NCBI GenBank assembly: GCA_050084515.1
Contig: CM114274.1
Location: forward strand, 3,596,001-3,660,000
DNA length: 64,000 nt
Direction of reading: 5' to 3'
Source: Blasia pusilla
Taxonomy: Eukaryota > Marchantiophyta > Marchantiopsida > Blasiales
The notes beneath the pieces are model-generated. The model ran no database searches, was not told the DNA's origin, and was given only the letters and a program-made list of their open reading frames with translations. The position numbers and the translations under genes were made by a program. Below are positions 46,001 through 58,290 of the stretch, piece after piece; position 1 is the first letter of the stretch; the number at the start of each line of letters is the position of its first letter.

Positions 46001-48936
46001 ATCTAGTTTGTATGTACTTCTAGGGAAGAGCTTGAAGAGTTTGGAGTATTTAACTTATGTCCAGCAATTTTTAATTTTATGCTACAGGCAGTTGAGTTGT
46101 TAAAGCAAATTGGAGCATATGCAATGGCCCTTGAAATCCTCAATCAGCGTCTTTCAGATGCAATATCGGCCATGGTTAGTGGCAGGTCTGATGGAGACAC
46201 AAAGATTGCAGGTCTGATTTTGAATGGCAATGAGCTATTGGATGCACAGAAATCTGGAGGATCAAGGTATGGCTTGATTTGAGGTGTTTTTTTCAACCTT
46301 CTTACTGAATTTTGGTTGGAGTAAAATTGAGGATTTGTCATGTGTCTATGACTCTATGTGTGTGCCTGTCTGACTGGCATGGTTCTCACTTCATAAGTAG
46401 AACCCATCTTTCTTTTTCCACCTGACCCTTATTGGGTAGTGCCCATTATTCCTTTACTCTAGGGAGTAATTTGCCACCTGACCCTTATTGGGTAGCGCTC
46501 ATTATTCCTTTACTCTAGGCAGGTCACACCCGTTCTAGAATCTGATCATGAACCACTCTACTTTGACATCATGGTCTCCAAAACCATCCCAGAGGCTGCA
46601 GAAAAATTAACCTTGCCGACCAAATGTCGATACACTTTCCTTCAGGAAAAGAGAGATGAACTCATCACACTTGTCAACAAGGCTCTTACAGAGTGCTCAC
46701 CCACAGTGAACACGACTGAGTTCAGCGACATCCTACATCAATGTTGCAGAAAAGTCCTACCTTTCCAACTGTCTGGAGGCAAACACATTAGATCCACTTC
46801 TACGTTCTTCTCCCAACCCTGGTTTGACAAGGACTGCAAAGAGGCCCGCAGGGAGCTGAATCACCGGCTGAGGGAGGATCCACACTCTCCAGACACTCGA
46901 TTGTTGCAGAAAACTTACAAACGATTGGGTACGTAGGAAGAAACACAAATACATTGCCATCAAGATCACAGAGTTCACAGAACAGATGAAATACCAATCG
47001 GCCAAATTCTGGAGAATACTCAGGAATAGACAGAACATCATTCCACTCCAGGATCTACAGATCTGGACCACATATGGTACCCAACTTTACCACTCCAACA
47101 CTGCCGCTTCCACCGACCCCTGGCTGAATGGGCTTCAGGATCTATCGGACCTCTTCACCATTGACGATGTCACATCAGGAATCAAAAGGCTACATAACAA
47201 ACCAGAGGATGGCCTGGGGTGCCAGGCTCAAATGTTCAAATTCGCAAGTGAGGCAATTGGCCCAACCCTCACCAGAATGTTCAATACTGCAGTTCAACAG
47301 GGCTTCCCACCAGAATGGCAAATGAATACGATCTACCCACTCTTCAAGGCTGGAGACCCAATGCTACCATCCAACTACAGAACGATCATGGTGAGCTCCC
47401 TCATGGCCAAGTTGTATGGGCTACTGCTGGAAAGGAAAATCAGCGACTGGGCTGAAAAAAAGGTGCGAGCCAGAGGACAAGCAGGTTTCCGACACTCACA
47501 TAGCACCCTGGATCACCTTCTCACTCTCCGGGTACTGATTGAAGAAACTTCCAAGTCGAGAATTGGTCACAAGCCCGGTAAATTGTTCTGCTGTTTTGTA
47601 GACTTCAAGAAGGCCTTTGACTACGAGGACGATTGGGATCACATTAGGCTTGACTTCCCGGATCTCTTTGTTCACCGAGCTCCCAGGGTCCTCCCGTTCA
47701 TGCATAGTTGTGTGAAGACCAGGGACACTCACCTGGCTCTGAGGACCCCTTAGGCCCTCGCTGGTGCTTGCTCTCTCTCCAAATTTGTTGTTAAGTCTCA
47801 ATACTAAGTCCCATGGCCCTGTGGGGTCCCCATGGACAATAAATCTATTCATTCATTCATTCTAGGAAATAAACAGTAGAACAAATGCGAATGGTTTAGG
47901 TGGTGCTTTCTTTTTTTGTCATTACGATGGAGTCAGTAGTAAAACCATCTCCAGACCTCATCCATTTGGAAATGTGTTCCAAAGAACACACAGTAACTGA
48001 ATAAGTGAGATGAATGTGCAGCCATTACAGCTGTCTGTTTGTGCTTCATAGAACCAGGTAAGTTTGATGTGAACCTTCCTTTTGAAGGAAAGGGTTGCAA
48101 TTTTGTGGCACAGAAGAGGGGCTCACTCATACTCATACCCACCCTGGTTACTGAGGAGGTGGATTCCAATATAACTGTAATAAGAATCTATATGGTGATG
48201 ATATCTTTGATTTAGGACTTCAGATGGTCACCAGTGATTCTCACTGCTAGCATCTATGTTGGAATGCTGTGCATTTGCAGCTCACAAAATTTGGATCAAA
48301 TAGCAGAGCAGCAAGCAGCTTTCAGGCAGCTGGAATCCGTTCTGGCTTTCCATAAGTATGCAAGAAGCTCACGTCATGGTGATGCTCTCAGAGAGTTGTC
48401 CAAGCTATCATTTCTCCCACTGGATACTCGAACACCTGAAAGAAGTGCAGAGGCACTCCGCACCACCTCAGCCTCAGTGCAAGCATGCATTCCTGATCTC
48501 TTGAAGGTTGCTATCACCTGTTTGGATAATGTGACAGATACTGATGGCACAGTTCGTCTCCTCAAGACAAAGGTGCGTCTCCTTACTCAAATCTTACCAC
48601 CTGCATGTCTTGTCCATTAATAATAAACTATGAAATATTTATATTTATCATCTGTAACAGAGACTCTCAAGTCATTCGCTATGTTATGCCATACTCTAAT
48701 GCCCTGCATACCCAAGACCTGCATGTTGGTCTTGGGTATTTCTTCATGTCCTAGCATGTTGGGAATGGTTCTTGAAGGAGTTGTTCTTTGTCTCAAAACT
48801 CTCCTCTTCCTCAATACTTGAGAAACCTTACTCGTGCTTTTGTGTACAATGGATGCAGATTGCCAGTTTTGTGGCCAATTCCTTACCTAGGAATTTGCGG
48901 CAGGATCTATATGAAAGAGTCGCTCGGATGCTTTGA
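40085..48936 (+). CDS. NUP93: Nuclear pore scaffold protein NUP93 (NIC96 family)
   Basis: Inner-ring scaffold nucleoporin that anchors other nucleoporins at the nuclear pore. Fifteen exons: 40085-40186, 40985-41076, 41292-41358, 41530-41589, 41845-41934, 42126-42389, 42724-42819, 43115-43249, 43427-43480, 43696-43779, 43935-44021, 44329-45228, 46088-46266, 48281-48572 and 48859-48936. They sum to 2580 nt, 859 aa plus stop (Arabidopsis NUP93A has about 861). All borders are GT-AG and keep frame. Diagnostic stretches are the start WADLLHNSSQLL, LAREGINADQLTRDLKSFEL, VEEYLQQVHEMSMISAIQEA, DARRQPPMDTTWHQIYFCLR, FEPSYYTKNGKDPLVYPYVL in the 300-residue exon 12, and the end DLLKVAITCLDNVTDTDG then LRQDLYERVARML. 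Residues about 110-190, within exon 6, are the most variable part. Intron 13 (2.0 kb) contains a LINE remnant. I see no break in the coding sequence. Confidence 0.96.
46418..46519 (+). repeat. 56-bp tandem duplication in NUP93 intron 13
   Basis: The segment ccacctgacccttattgggt..., ending cctttactctagg, occurs at 46418 and again at 46474 (period 56) with two or three changes. It lies just before the LINE coding region and may be an element-internal duplication or mark the 5' junction. Confidence 0.8.
46520..47866 (+). mobile_element. Non-LTR retrotransposon (LINE) remnant in NUP93 intron
   Basis: Same orientation as NUP93. It starts within the end of an apurinic-type endonuclease (SDHEPLYFDI at about 46541) and continues through an RT-containing ORF. 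It ends with a 3' tail of (ATTC)n after 'ggacaataaatc' at about 47835-47866, a microsatellite-type tail instead of poly(A). The RT is cut just after its first catalytic motif and a 3' end follows almost directly, so most of the RT and everything after it is missing. Confidence 0.85.
46571..47753 (+). pseudogene. LINE ORF2 (endonuclease end + N-terminal RT), broken
   Basis: The first reading (46571-46936) covers the linker between endonuclease and RT. The frame shifts by one near 46930, and the second (46986-47753) encodes the RT start: GIKRLHNKPEDGLG, FPPEWQMNTIYPLFKAGDP, NYRTIMVSSLMAKLYGLLLE, GQAGFRHSHSTLDHLLTLR and the motif-A block FVDFKKAFD at about 47597-47623. Directly after FKKAFD the similarity ends; the motif-C YxDD is absent. 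The first copy of the motif-A aspartate is present, but the protein cannot be active. Confidence 0.85.
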
Positions 48937-51411
48937 AGGCCTAGATCTCATGCCACTGTATCATAGTAGATCATTCCAAAATTTTGACTGAATATTTGAA
49001 GAGGACCAAGCTTACCTTCCAGATTTTTGTCATCTTGTCACGTATTTGGATATAATTTGGTGCTCATCCACATGTCTTCTGAATATCTTCCAGTGCTTGT
49101 TTCGGCTTCTTCTTGACCGTCCAATCTATGTGTCTGACCTTGTCAGCCTTTTCACTGAGGAGACATTATGCTGGAATCATCAATAGGGAACAGATGTGTA
49201 TCTATTTCTTTGGTGCTGTCTATACAATGTACCTGTAGTTTCAACTTTTGGGTCATACAGGAGACACATGCGATACCTTAAAGCCTTCTTTTATTTGGTT
49301 GTCTTCAATGCAGGTCCATGCTATCTTCGTGTAAGCAAAGCTTCTTCATCCTAACCACGCCCAAGTTGTCATATTATCTTGTGACATTTCATCACAACAA
49401 TTTTGTCAAAAGTTGCCTCACTTGCAAGATGTGGGAAGACTATGGATCAAGTTGTTCATGTCAGACTTGTAATAGATGGTAAAGGTGGGAGGGCGGACAC
49501 TGCTTCCTTGTTATGACCCAATGCAGACAAGGGAACCTGACGAATGTAGGTCAAAATCATCTACTTTGAATGTACTGAAAGAGAGGCCTTACATCATATG
49601 GGAGTGTTCCACTATTGGCTGGGATATTCTCATCAAACTAATATGGGCCCTTGTTACAAGAAGTCTCCTAGGTGATACATAACCTGGAATATGTCGGAGA
49701 AGCCAACAAAAAAGATCCTCTTGGTTAATAAAATCCGGTGTTTGCTCACTATACATGAAAGGCATGAAAGGCCTCTTCAGAAAATCATGGAAAGTGTCTA
49801 TGCGAATGGGGATAGGGCTAAGCAAACAAGCATGTTAGCATGGAAGTCACATACGAAAGCCAAAATGTCAAATTGTGGGAGAGATTGCAGCATCATGAGG
49901 GCATCAATGATATAAGTTTTCAAAGGCAGGATAGTGAGAGGTTGAAAAGCATGCGTCGTTTGTGAGTACACACAAGCGACGCATGCTCACAAACACGTTC
50001 TAGTGTCCTACATCCTCGTAACAGGGTACTACAACGAATAATTAACGGGAAATAAAGTGAAGTGCTACCTTTGATCCAAGCCACGAAGTGAAGAGATCCC
50101 TAAATAGGGGAAAAAACCTACATATGGCCGACCTTTCCATCCCAATTATAACAAAGACACCAACTTGGAAGGAGAAGTAGTAGACACAAAGAGAGCTCAT
50201 CCATAGGGTGAGTTGTGATCCTAATAGGGGTGGGGGGATTCCATCTCATGTAGCATGAGGATCTCGTGAAATAACCTCAGGCAAGAAAAACGTATCTCGA
50301 TGAGACCCACAATAGCGCTAAGGTGAGACTTCAACCACTCCTACGACTCCCCAAGGGATGATGTTGTGAAAAGAACTAAAGAACATTTAGTCTATATGAG
50401 GGATCACCGAGGGGACCATCCATCCAAATCTATCAAAGTTAGGATTTTTAGCCGCTGAGGGGTTTTAAACTCCAAAGTTTGTGGAGAAATCAAAAGAACA
50501 AGAGTATTTAGAATCCTGGTTAGACGACCCCCGTTGCCTTGAAAGGGGGACAACATGTGAGCGTCGGGGCATGAATGCAACTCACTTTGGGAGATACGTA
50601 ACCCCTCCATCATACCCAAGAAATAAGCCATATCAAAATCCATTGAACTAGCAATTATAATAATCCACTCTCTTTTCGTCCATGATAATGGTCCATTCTA
50701 ACTTCACATAGCACTAAATTCTCCACTTAGAAACTCTCAAACTCAAATCCCCTCACAAATACTTGATGGAGGCTCGTTGGAAAAGTAGGGGATGTGGGGA
50801 GGCTATAGGGGAAGAAAGACCTAAGTGGGTGGTAACCAAAGTCTACTTAATAGAAAATGGGTGGTAAAAACTATTTTGGGATACTTATGTGGAGTCGAAA
50901 TGAACGAGAAGTTTAAGGGGATAAAATATGACACATCATCTATTTATGTATCAAGAAAGGGTAATTAGGAGGGATGGAAGGTAACGAGAAGTGGATGAAA
51001 GGAGAAGAAAGTTGCATGGAAATCATTACAATGAAACACCAAACACTAATATGACTTAAATGCAAGTAAAACACATTCCTTCCCTTTATATATAGAGTTC
51101 TCGTGATCTATGGGTCGTCCAGTTTCTCAAGGATCCCTCCTAGCCCACTTCTTGTGGCCTTCAATATATACAGTTATTTCAATAGTTCTAAACATCTTTC
51201 CAGATTTTTGCTTATGTGTTCATCTGGATCTTTGGTGCGTTGGAATTGTCTCATTATAATTTCTTCCTCGAATATCAAAGTGACACCATCCAAACCCCGA
51301 ACTAGCAAGCTTTCTTGTCGTCAAATATCACCTTGGTGAGGGCGGAGCGGGTGGCGTGGGAGCGAGGGGGTGGGATAACCTCCCCCTCCCCCAATGGGGA
51401 TGCTAGGGGTA
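48937..51411. other. Downstream of NUP93, then AT-rich intergenic
   Basis: The first few hundred bases probably include the NUP93 3' UTR. No further gene is recognised; short ORFs at 49476-49915 and 50404-50643 (minus) lack domains. A foldback lies at 49948-49987. Confidence 0.4.
49948..49987. repeat. 40-nt hairpin with 17-bp arms
   Basis: AGCATGCGTCGTTTGTG (49948-49964) pairs with CACAAGCGACGCATGCT (49971-49987) around loop agtaca, with one G-T position. It contains the palindrome GCATGC at both ends. Confidence 0.7.
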
Positions 51412-51655
51412 GTCTTTGTGATACACTACATGACCTTTTTTTTGGCTATATGATTGCAAACATGTCAGGGTTGATGGTCTTTCCATGCATGCAAATTTAG
51501 GCTTGAGGAGAGTCTTGGAGAGCTTGCAATCTAAAATATGAGCAACTTTAAATAGAGCAACCAAAAAGTGTTTGATTGTGGATATAGCTTTCGGACAGGA
51601 ATTGAACCATGCATGTCATATATAATTTGTATGAGTGATTAATCAATTTCTTCCA
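51412..51655 (+). repeat. Direct repeat flanking copia gag, left
   Basis: About 240 bp related to 52405-52650 in the same orientation. Shared landmarks are 'gtgatacac/aaa', 'ctatatgattg', 'aaatttaggcttgaggagag', 'gagagcttgc.at', 'gtttgattgtgga' and 'gattgatcaatttcttcc'. The left copy directly precedes a gag reading frame, and the pair may represent degraded LTR ends or a duplicated leader. Confidence 0.6.
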
Positions 51656-52210
51656 AAAATTAACATGAAGGAAAAGTTTAGGAAATTATGCAATGGCAAG
51701 AAAGATTTCCAAAGCAAAGTTAAGGTGGAAAACTTCAATAGGAAGAACTTTTTTTGGGTTGTGGAAATTGAAGGTAAGAGACTTGCTAGTTTACCAAGGA
51801 TTGCACATAGCACTCGAGAAGAAACCGAAGGAAAAGATTGCTACAAAGCGGGAGGAAATTTTAGTCTTATGGACAAGGTGTTGCACAATGTAACAAATGA
51901 AGATTTTGCGCCCAAATTTTGAGCAAAGTTACAAAGCCTATATATAACAAATTCTTTTATAATTTGTCCATACTTGAAGCCAAAATTTTCATACTTTGTG
52001 TATGAAAGATACTTGATGAAGCACTAATTTGCTTTGAATAATCAATGAGTTTTCCAATATGGAAGTAAAATTAGGAGATGGAAATAAAGCGCTACTATTT
52101 TTGACATCATTGCCCAATTATTTTGAGCACTTAGTTACTTTTCTCTTTTATGAGAAAGATACAATAGAGTTAGATGAAGATACTATGACATTGCTATCTA
52201 ATTGTCTATC
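51640..52210 (+). pseudogene. Ty1/copia gag fragment
   Basis: The N-terminal half of copia gag is recognisable. KVENFNRKNFF (51720-51756) shifts frame in a T-run and continues as LWKLKVRDLLVYQGLHIALE (about 51759-51818) in the next frame. After about 250 bp of stops, VKLGDGNKALLFLTSLPNYF, then FYEKDTIELDEDTMTLLSN (52062-52202) matches the usual gag LLxSLP...Y...V box. It is too broken for function, and no pol follows. Confidence 0.8.
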
Positions 52211-52404
52211 TAGACACTTACACACCTCCACCTATGATGTTGGCACATTATTGTTCTTCTTCCAAATAATGGCAAGCCTTGACGGTACAAAGAGGCCTTG
52301 GAGTTTTAAGATTGGCCAAGATGGATACTTCCATGGCACTCTTCGACACATTCATACTTGGAACTCAGTGCGATTGGTCATCCCAAAAGGTAGTGTAGGG
52401 ACTA

Positions 52405-52650
52405 GCCCATGTGATACAAAATAGGTTTCATTTTCATGACTATATGATTGAAGCCACATTAGGATTAAGGGTTGTTCCATATACATAAATTTAGGCTTGA
52501 GGAGAGTTTTGGAAAGCTTGCGATGTAGAATGTGTGCAGATTTTAGTAAAACAAGTTGAGAGTATTTGATCATGGATGGAGCTCCCAAATAGGGAGTGAA
52601 CCACACACATCATGTGAAATCTGCCTAAATGATTGATCAATTTCTTCCAA
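52405..52650 (+). repeat. Direct repeat flanking copia gag, right
   Basis: Partner of 51412-51655 (see there for shared landmarks). Together with the enclosed gag fragment it forms a compact, about 1.2-kb unit that resembles an internally deleted retroelement. Confidence 0.6.
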
Positions 52651-55600
52651 CATTGTGCACATATATTACCAAGGGAGGCTAGTAAGTCACTTACGGCCTC
52701 TCCCTCCCTAACTACACATATGGCCTCCCTATCGAGGCACAACACTACATTTGATGTAAAATTTTGAATATAGAGGTCTATAATATAATTGTGGTACACT
52801 CACACTTTACATACATAACTACTTGCAAAACTAAGTTTATGGACTCATAAAAAGTGAGTAAATTGCAAATTGCACACTCATATTTTCTGAAACTCATGGA
52901 GCATTCAAAAACTTATCACAAGAAACTTGCAAGGTACTCAAAACATTATAAGTGTAAAGATAAGGATACTAAAAAAAATTCAAGTTTGGGAAGAAGCAGA
53001 GGACTCACAAAGAAATTGCAACCTTCTTTTTTTGGAGGAAATAAATTGAAATCAGCCATTCAATTTAATGACTCATATAAAAATTTAGACAAAATACATA
53101 TCTTGTGCTCCAAAACTTTAAATGTATAGACTATTAGACAAAAAAAAATTATAGTTTGCAAAATGGTGAGTTTGGCGAACTATCTTCTAGTCCTATGTAA
53201 TCTATGTTGTTGGCATACATTGAGTGTGTCATGCAATTTTTTGAATAGATGTGCACCTATAATAGGTGTAGATGACTAGACCTTGTCTAATCCTACATGG
53301 GGTTGTATAGATGTAGCATCCTCCAAAGTTGGATAAGGACTTGTGTTGATCGACTACCCACATGTCTATGTTGGTTGCGAATGGTCTTGATAAATAAGCT
53401 AGATGCGACATCCCTACCATTACCTACTAGAATCTCTAACTTTTCACTTGTCGTGAAGATCTTGCTATGAATGTTAAGATTTACATTGACCTCAAAATCT
53501 TCCTCCTCCTCACCCTTGAATGCTGAGTTGCTATCCGACTCTAAATTTTTAGCGATCCTACTTGTGAACTTCTACCAATCTCCCTCAACCTCAATGGAAG
53601 GATCCACCATTAGCACAATGTTTTGTATATTTTCAAGAATATGTACATGCTTCTCTACATCATGCTTTTCGTTTGGGTACGGCATATGATGTTACCACAT
53701 ACGAAGGAAATAATGGTAGTCCTCAAAACTAAAATAACATGAAATGTTGATATCAAGAAAGTGGAAGTAAATTGCTAACACATGAGCTCCAAAAAAGCAC
53801 TCTAATCAACAATGGCTTGATGGCGAGTCCTTCTCTTGTGAAAACATTGTCCATGAGTTAGGGTTCTAGAAGCCATAATGGATGTGTTGTCACAAATCAA
53901 CCCCAAAGAAGTGTTAGAAATATTCCAACTGGGATATAAACAATTGTTAGAAATTTTCCAAGAAAATCCACATGGTTCAATATTACTCATAAATTTATTA
54001 GAATGCTCCACCCTATCCAAAGGAGTGCGTTCCCTTTCACGTTGATTGCAATCACCGCAACTTCGCAACATTGCTTGCAAAACACCATACTCTCCACGTG
54101 AAGCATATGTTTGTGCGATATGATCCGAGCAAGTGTAGTGTGGAAGAGATTTGAGATAAATCTCTTGATTTCTTGACCTTGCATTGGGATAAGCATCGGA
54201 GAGTTGGACCTCTTATTCTTCTAGATTTAACCTAAAGCTCTCCCAACCTTGAACGAGCTTTGCAAGTGAATGTCTTAGGTTGAGTCCCCAAAGACTCAAC
54301 TAGTTATGTGTTCTGTAGGTAGCCGAGAAACTACCAAGGGCTAATAATGCCAAGTCTCCCCAAGTGCATACCACCTCCTTAGGAAGCCTCTTCCCCAAGC
54401 CTCAAACAATCTTCCCAAGTTGCTCGCCTATACCAAAGTGCGTCGTCGAATTCCTCGAGGTAGGTCCTTTAGCTCACACTTGAAACACAGCCAAACATGC
54501 ATCAAGAACTTGAGCGGATAGGGAGGAAGAGTGTCCCCTCCTATAGATACTTTTGGGGTTCTCTAAGGAAATCCTACCTTTCCCATTATCCCCTTTGGGC
54601 CCTTGATTTTTCCCCTCAACCAAACATGTTTCACAAGTTGTGGACCGGCATTTGACTAGTTTCAAGATGACTTGGTGGAGGCTTCCTCCAAATTATGCAA
54701 CTCTCTACCCCAAAAAATCATCTTGGAGCTTGGATCTGCTTTTCATGTGTCTCATGGCTAGCCTCTATTTTGACTCCCCTTTTGGCATCTTGTGGTTTTC
54801 TTTTCGCCCTTTGCGTTTTTTGATTAGTCTTATGGCGTCTCGCCCATCTTGACTACTCACGTGTTCCTTGCTCGCTCTTAACTTGACGCTCAGCTTCAAG
54901 GTCTCAAACCTTGCTTGCCTTTCCTTTGTCCCCATGAGTAGTTATGCCCCTTTTTGCCTGAGGCTAGTCACAAGAAAAGTGCCTAGCATTAGCCTCACGT
55001 TCGATTATACCACTCCTCTTAGTCTCGTGACCAACTAGTCTAGATTCCAAATTTGGTGGGTTAGACCAAGATCTTTTCTCCTTGGAACCCACGATCATTA
55101 CCCATTTCATAAGTCTCAGTTAGCATGGGCACCATAGCCTTAGCTATTTGCGATGGAGAATCACCCCAAAGCTTGTCATGACATCCATTAAAGGTACGTT
55201 GGCCATGTCCACCGAGACTGTCCCACCTCCCCCACTTCCACCTAAAATTTTCAAGCCCCTAGGCTCAATTTTCACAAATGAACCAGGAAAGAGAGGAAAA
55301 ATTTTGAGAGAAGAAAAAATGATAGGTATTTTCAGTATTTGAGGAAAAAAATTGACCCAAGAGAGGCGTGAGAGCACATAAAATGGTAATCAAAGAGGCT
55401 GAAAATGAGGCATCAAGGGGGGAGACTCGGGAGAGGGACATTATAAGATGGATTTTGGAGTTTTCCACTACTTTGCAAGTCAATTGCAAGGGATTTACGA
55501 TTAAGCATCATGTAAACCTTTTGCAAGTTACATGGGAGTGTGTTTCAAGCACATTACTAGTATTGTGCTAGTTGGTGGACCCAAAAATGTATAAGAATTC

Positions 55601-57139
55601 TTTTTGAGAAAATTTTGAGTTCTTTGCGATCAGGTTGTGAATATTCCTTGCGAGTCAACATACTCACAAATATGCCTTAATATATGCCTATATATATATA
55701 ACGAGTATTACTCCAAAAAAGAAATAGCATATTTTTGCAAGTGGTTTGAGAGTCGCAAAATACTCGCATGATACTTGTAAACCATTTGAATGATATGTAC
55801 TCACAAAATGATACTCATAGTATACTCCCAATAAAAAAAAAGACTCAAAAAATAGTTTTGTGTCCTTCTCGTCCCTAGTGATGGGCTGCTAGTGGCACAA
55901 TATTTACTCTCACTTTACAACAAATATTGTGATATATTTCACAAACTTGTATCATATAATTGACATCCATACCCCAAAAATCCACTTTTCTTGCAAGTTT
56001 GATTCCATATTTGATTCCTAGAAATAAATCACACAATAACATCAAATGCTGAGAAGTTCATTATTGGAAGCCATTCCCCCCAAAAAATTTCAACATTCCC
56101 TCCTTTTTGTGTACAAACTTGTTGATTTCTCAACGTACTTAATATTTGGTGGGCTTATGTTGTATAATTGGCATCCAAACCCAAAAGTTCACTTTTCTCA
56201 CGAGTTTGATCATCTATTTCCAAATATCTTTGTTTCTTTCCACAATTTTTTTTCCATGTATTGAAAATGCCTCTAAGTATATGGTCTTGTGGAAAGGGAT
56301 TTCACGTTGGGGCCAAGTCCTAATTGGACTCATAGAATTGTGAAACACCAATGCCACACAAGACAAGGAGAAACCTCCCATTTGGCTTATTTGATGGGTC
56401 TCGAGGAGAGGAGATGTTAGTTGTGAAGAGGATGTTATTTGTCCTCTTTTGAAGTTTTTTTTTATAATACAATGGATATTCAAAGATGTATGATAATACC
56501 AATGTTAAACAATGTTCTGACCAGCCATATGTGAGAGAAATAAAACTAATATTATATATTAAATGACTAGTAAGGTACTTGTACTATACACAATACATAA
56601 AATAGTGACCTCATATTCAATCATTTTTGTACTCCCCATCCTTCCCTCCATTTCTATATCCTAGTTTGGATATCCAATATTAAGAATCATGTCTTGCCTT
56701 AATCACCACTCTCATATAAAATATACTCATAATAATACACATATCCTTTGGAGATTAATCCGTCCGACCATTCCAACTACGTTTGGACAAAGACAGAACA
56801 TAATCGTTTGTGCAAATGCATCTTTATTCACAACTATAACCACACGTCCGTTTGAAAATATTTTTGAAATTGGTATAAGTGGCAACACCATGAGAGGTGT
56901 TGTCTTGGAGAAGCAATGGTCGGGGAGATCTGGGTTAAAATCAGAAAAAAAAAATTCATTTACATTCGGGAAAAAAGGGCAGAAAATGGGAAGTTTTCTT
57001 TAGATATGTATTTGAAATCTGATTTTCTCTCTCTCGATTATGGAATACCCACAATATGGGTATCAAAGATCACCCCGGATAGAATCACAAGGGTGAACTT
57101 GTCATACCCGAAACTAAATTTTCTTTTGCTTCCAGAAGA
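52651..57139. other. AT-rich intergenic, no recognised gene
   Basis: Only short ORFs (at most 104 codons) without domains. The minus reading at 53229-53420 has a tryptophan- and tyrosine-rich pattern that I do not recognise. Confidence 0.35.
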
Positions 57140-57484
57140 AAGAACAATGAAGTTCAATAAAAATGCTTGATGGAAAACCCATCAGAGATACAAAAGAGGG
57201 AGGGATAGAGAGCCAAAAACCCGTAAGCCATAACCAACCCTCAAAAGAAAGAAGGGGACCTTCCCCCCTATTGACCCAACTCACCAACAGTAGAGACAAT
57301 GTCAGCAACACGTAGAGAACTATGACTACTACTAAGTGGGCCTCCAGCATCGGCGTTTCCAACCGCCTTAGCCCGACCCCAAAACCCATTCGTCTGGGCA
57401 CGCTGCAATGCCATGGAGACCCGTTTCCTACAATTAAAAATCGCAGTAGTTAAGGACAACCCATTTTTCGACTAGAGAGGATGG
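57140..57484 (-). repeat. LINE-like 3' tail repeat, copy 2
   Basis: Best preserved member of the family at 15589. The minus-strand reading covers an AIFNCRKRVSMALQRAQTNG segment and ends HSSLRVADIVSTVGELGQ plus stop. It then has the shared non-coding end with 'ggaaggtccccttcttt', 'ctctttt.tatc' and 'gatgggttttccatcaagc'. Homology starts at the 'ctctagtcga' block near 57470. Confidence 0.6.
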
Positions 57485-58019
57485 GCGCAAGGAGAAGAGG
57501 GGACAACAATGAAACGCATTGAAAGGTCCGGAAATACATTCGAATCACACACCCATATATTAATGACCAAAACTAGTAATATAAAAAGGAAGATGGGAAT
57601 TTAGAACCTCCCGAGTACCAAAACGGGAAGATAAAATACTACCAGTTTTAGAAGCGCGAAAACCCCGCCCGGACTATGTCTGGGGAGAACCGGGGTTACC
57701 TGTTGACCTAACCGGTAGAAATTTAGAATTTCCGATTCACTTTGCAAATCAACGACCAAAAACCGGCATAATAGAGGGGCCCTCATTTGTATTTGTATCT
57801 CTTTAACCGGCTGGTTTCAAGAAAATATCCAAAATTACCGTTCTCGTCCATAAAGACCGGAAATGTACCCGTTCTCGCCAAAAAACTATCCGGACCCTGA
57901 TTCCGGGTGCCCGAGATCTTTCATTAATGTACCGAGGAATAACTCATGGGACTCCCTTTAATAAGAAGAATAAAATATTAAATTTCATGTTAGCAAAAGG
58001 TCGAGAAAGGTCCCAAAGA

Positions 58020-58290
58020 AAGAAAGATGCACTTCGATAAAAACGAGTGATGGAAAACCCATCGGAAGTACAAAAGAGGGGGACTCAAAGAGTCAAAACG
58101 TGAAGGCCACAACACGACCAGAAAAGGAAGAAGGGGGCATTCCCCCTAACGATTTAAACTCACCAACAGCAGAGACAATATCAGCAACAACAAGAGAGCT
58201 ATGACTACTACTAAGTGGGCCTCTAGCGCCGGCGTCCCCCACAGTCTGAGCCCGCCGCAAAATCCCAAAGTGTAGAGCTTTCGCGGGAAC
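58020..58290 (-). repeat. LINE-like 3' tail repeat, copy 3
   Basis: 5'-shortened relative of copies 1 and 2. It keeps RRAQTVGDAGARGPLSSSHS then L.VADIVSAVGEF and the non-coding end 'gatgggttttccatcactcg' followed by a TTTTTATCGAAGTGCA-like tail. The different 5' start and shared 3' end fit target-primed reverse transcription. Confidence 0.55.
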
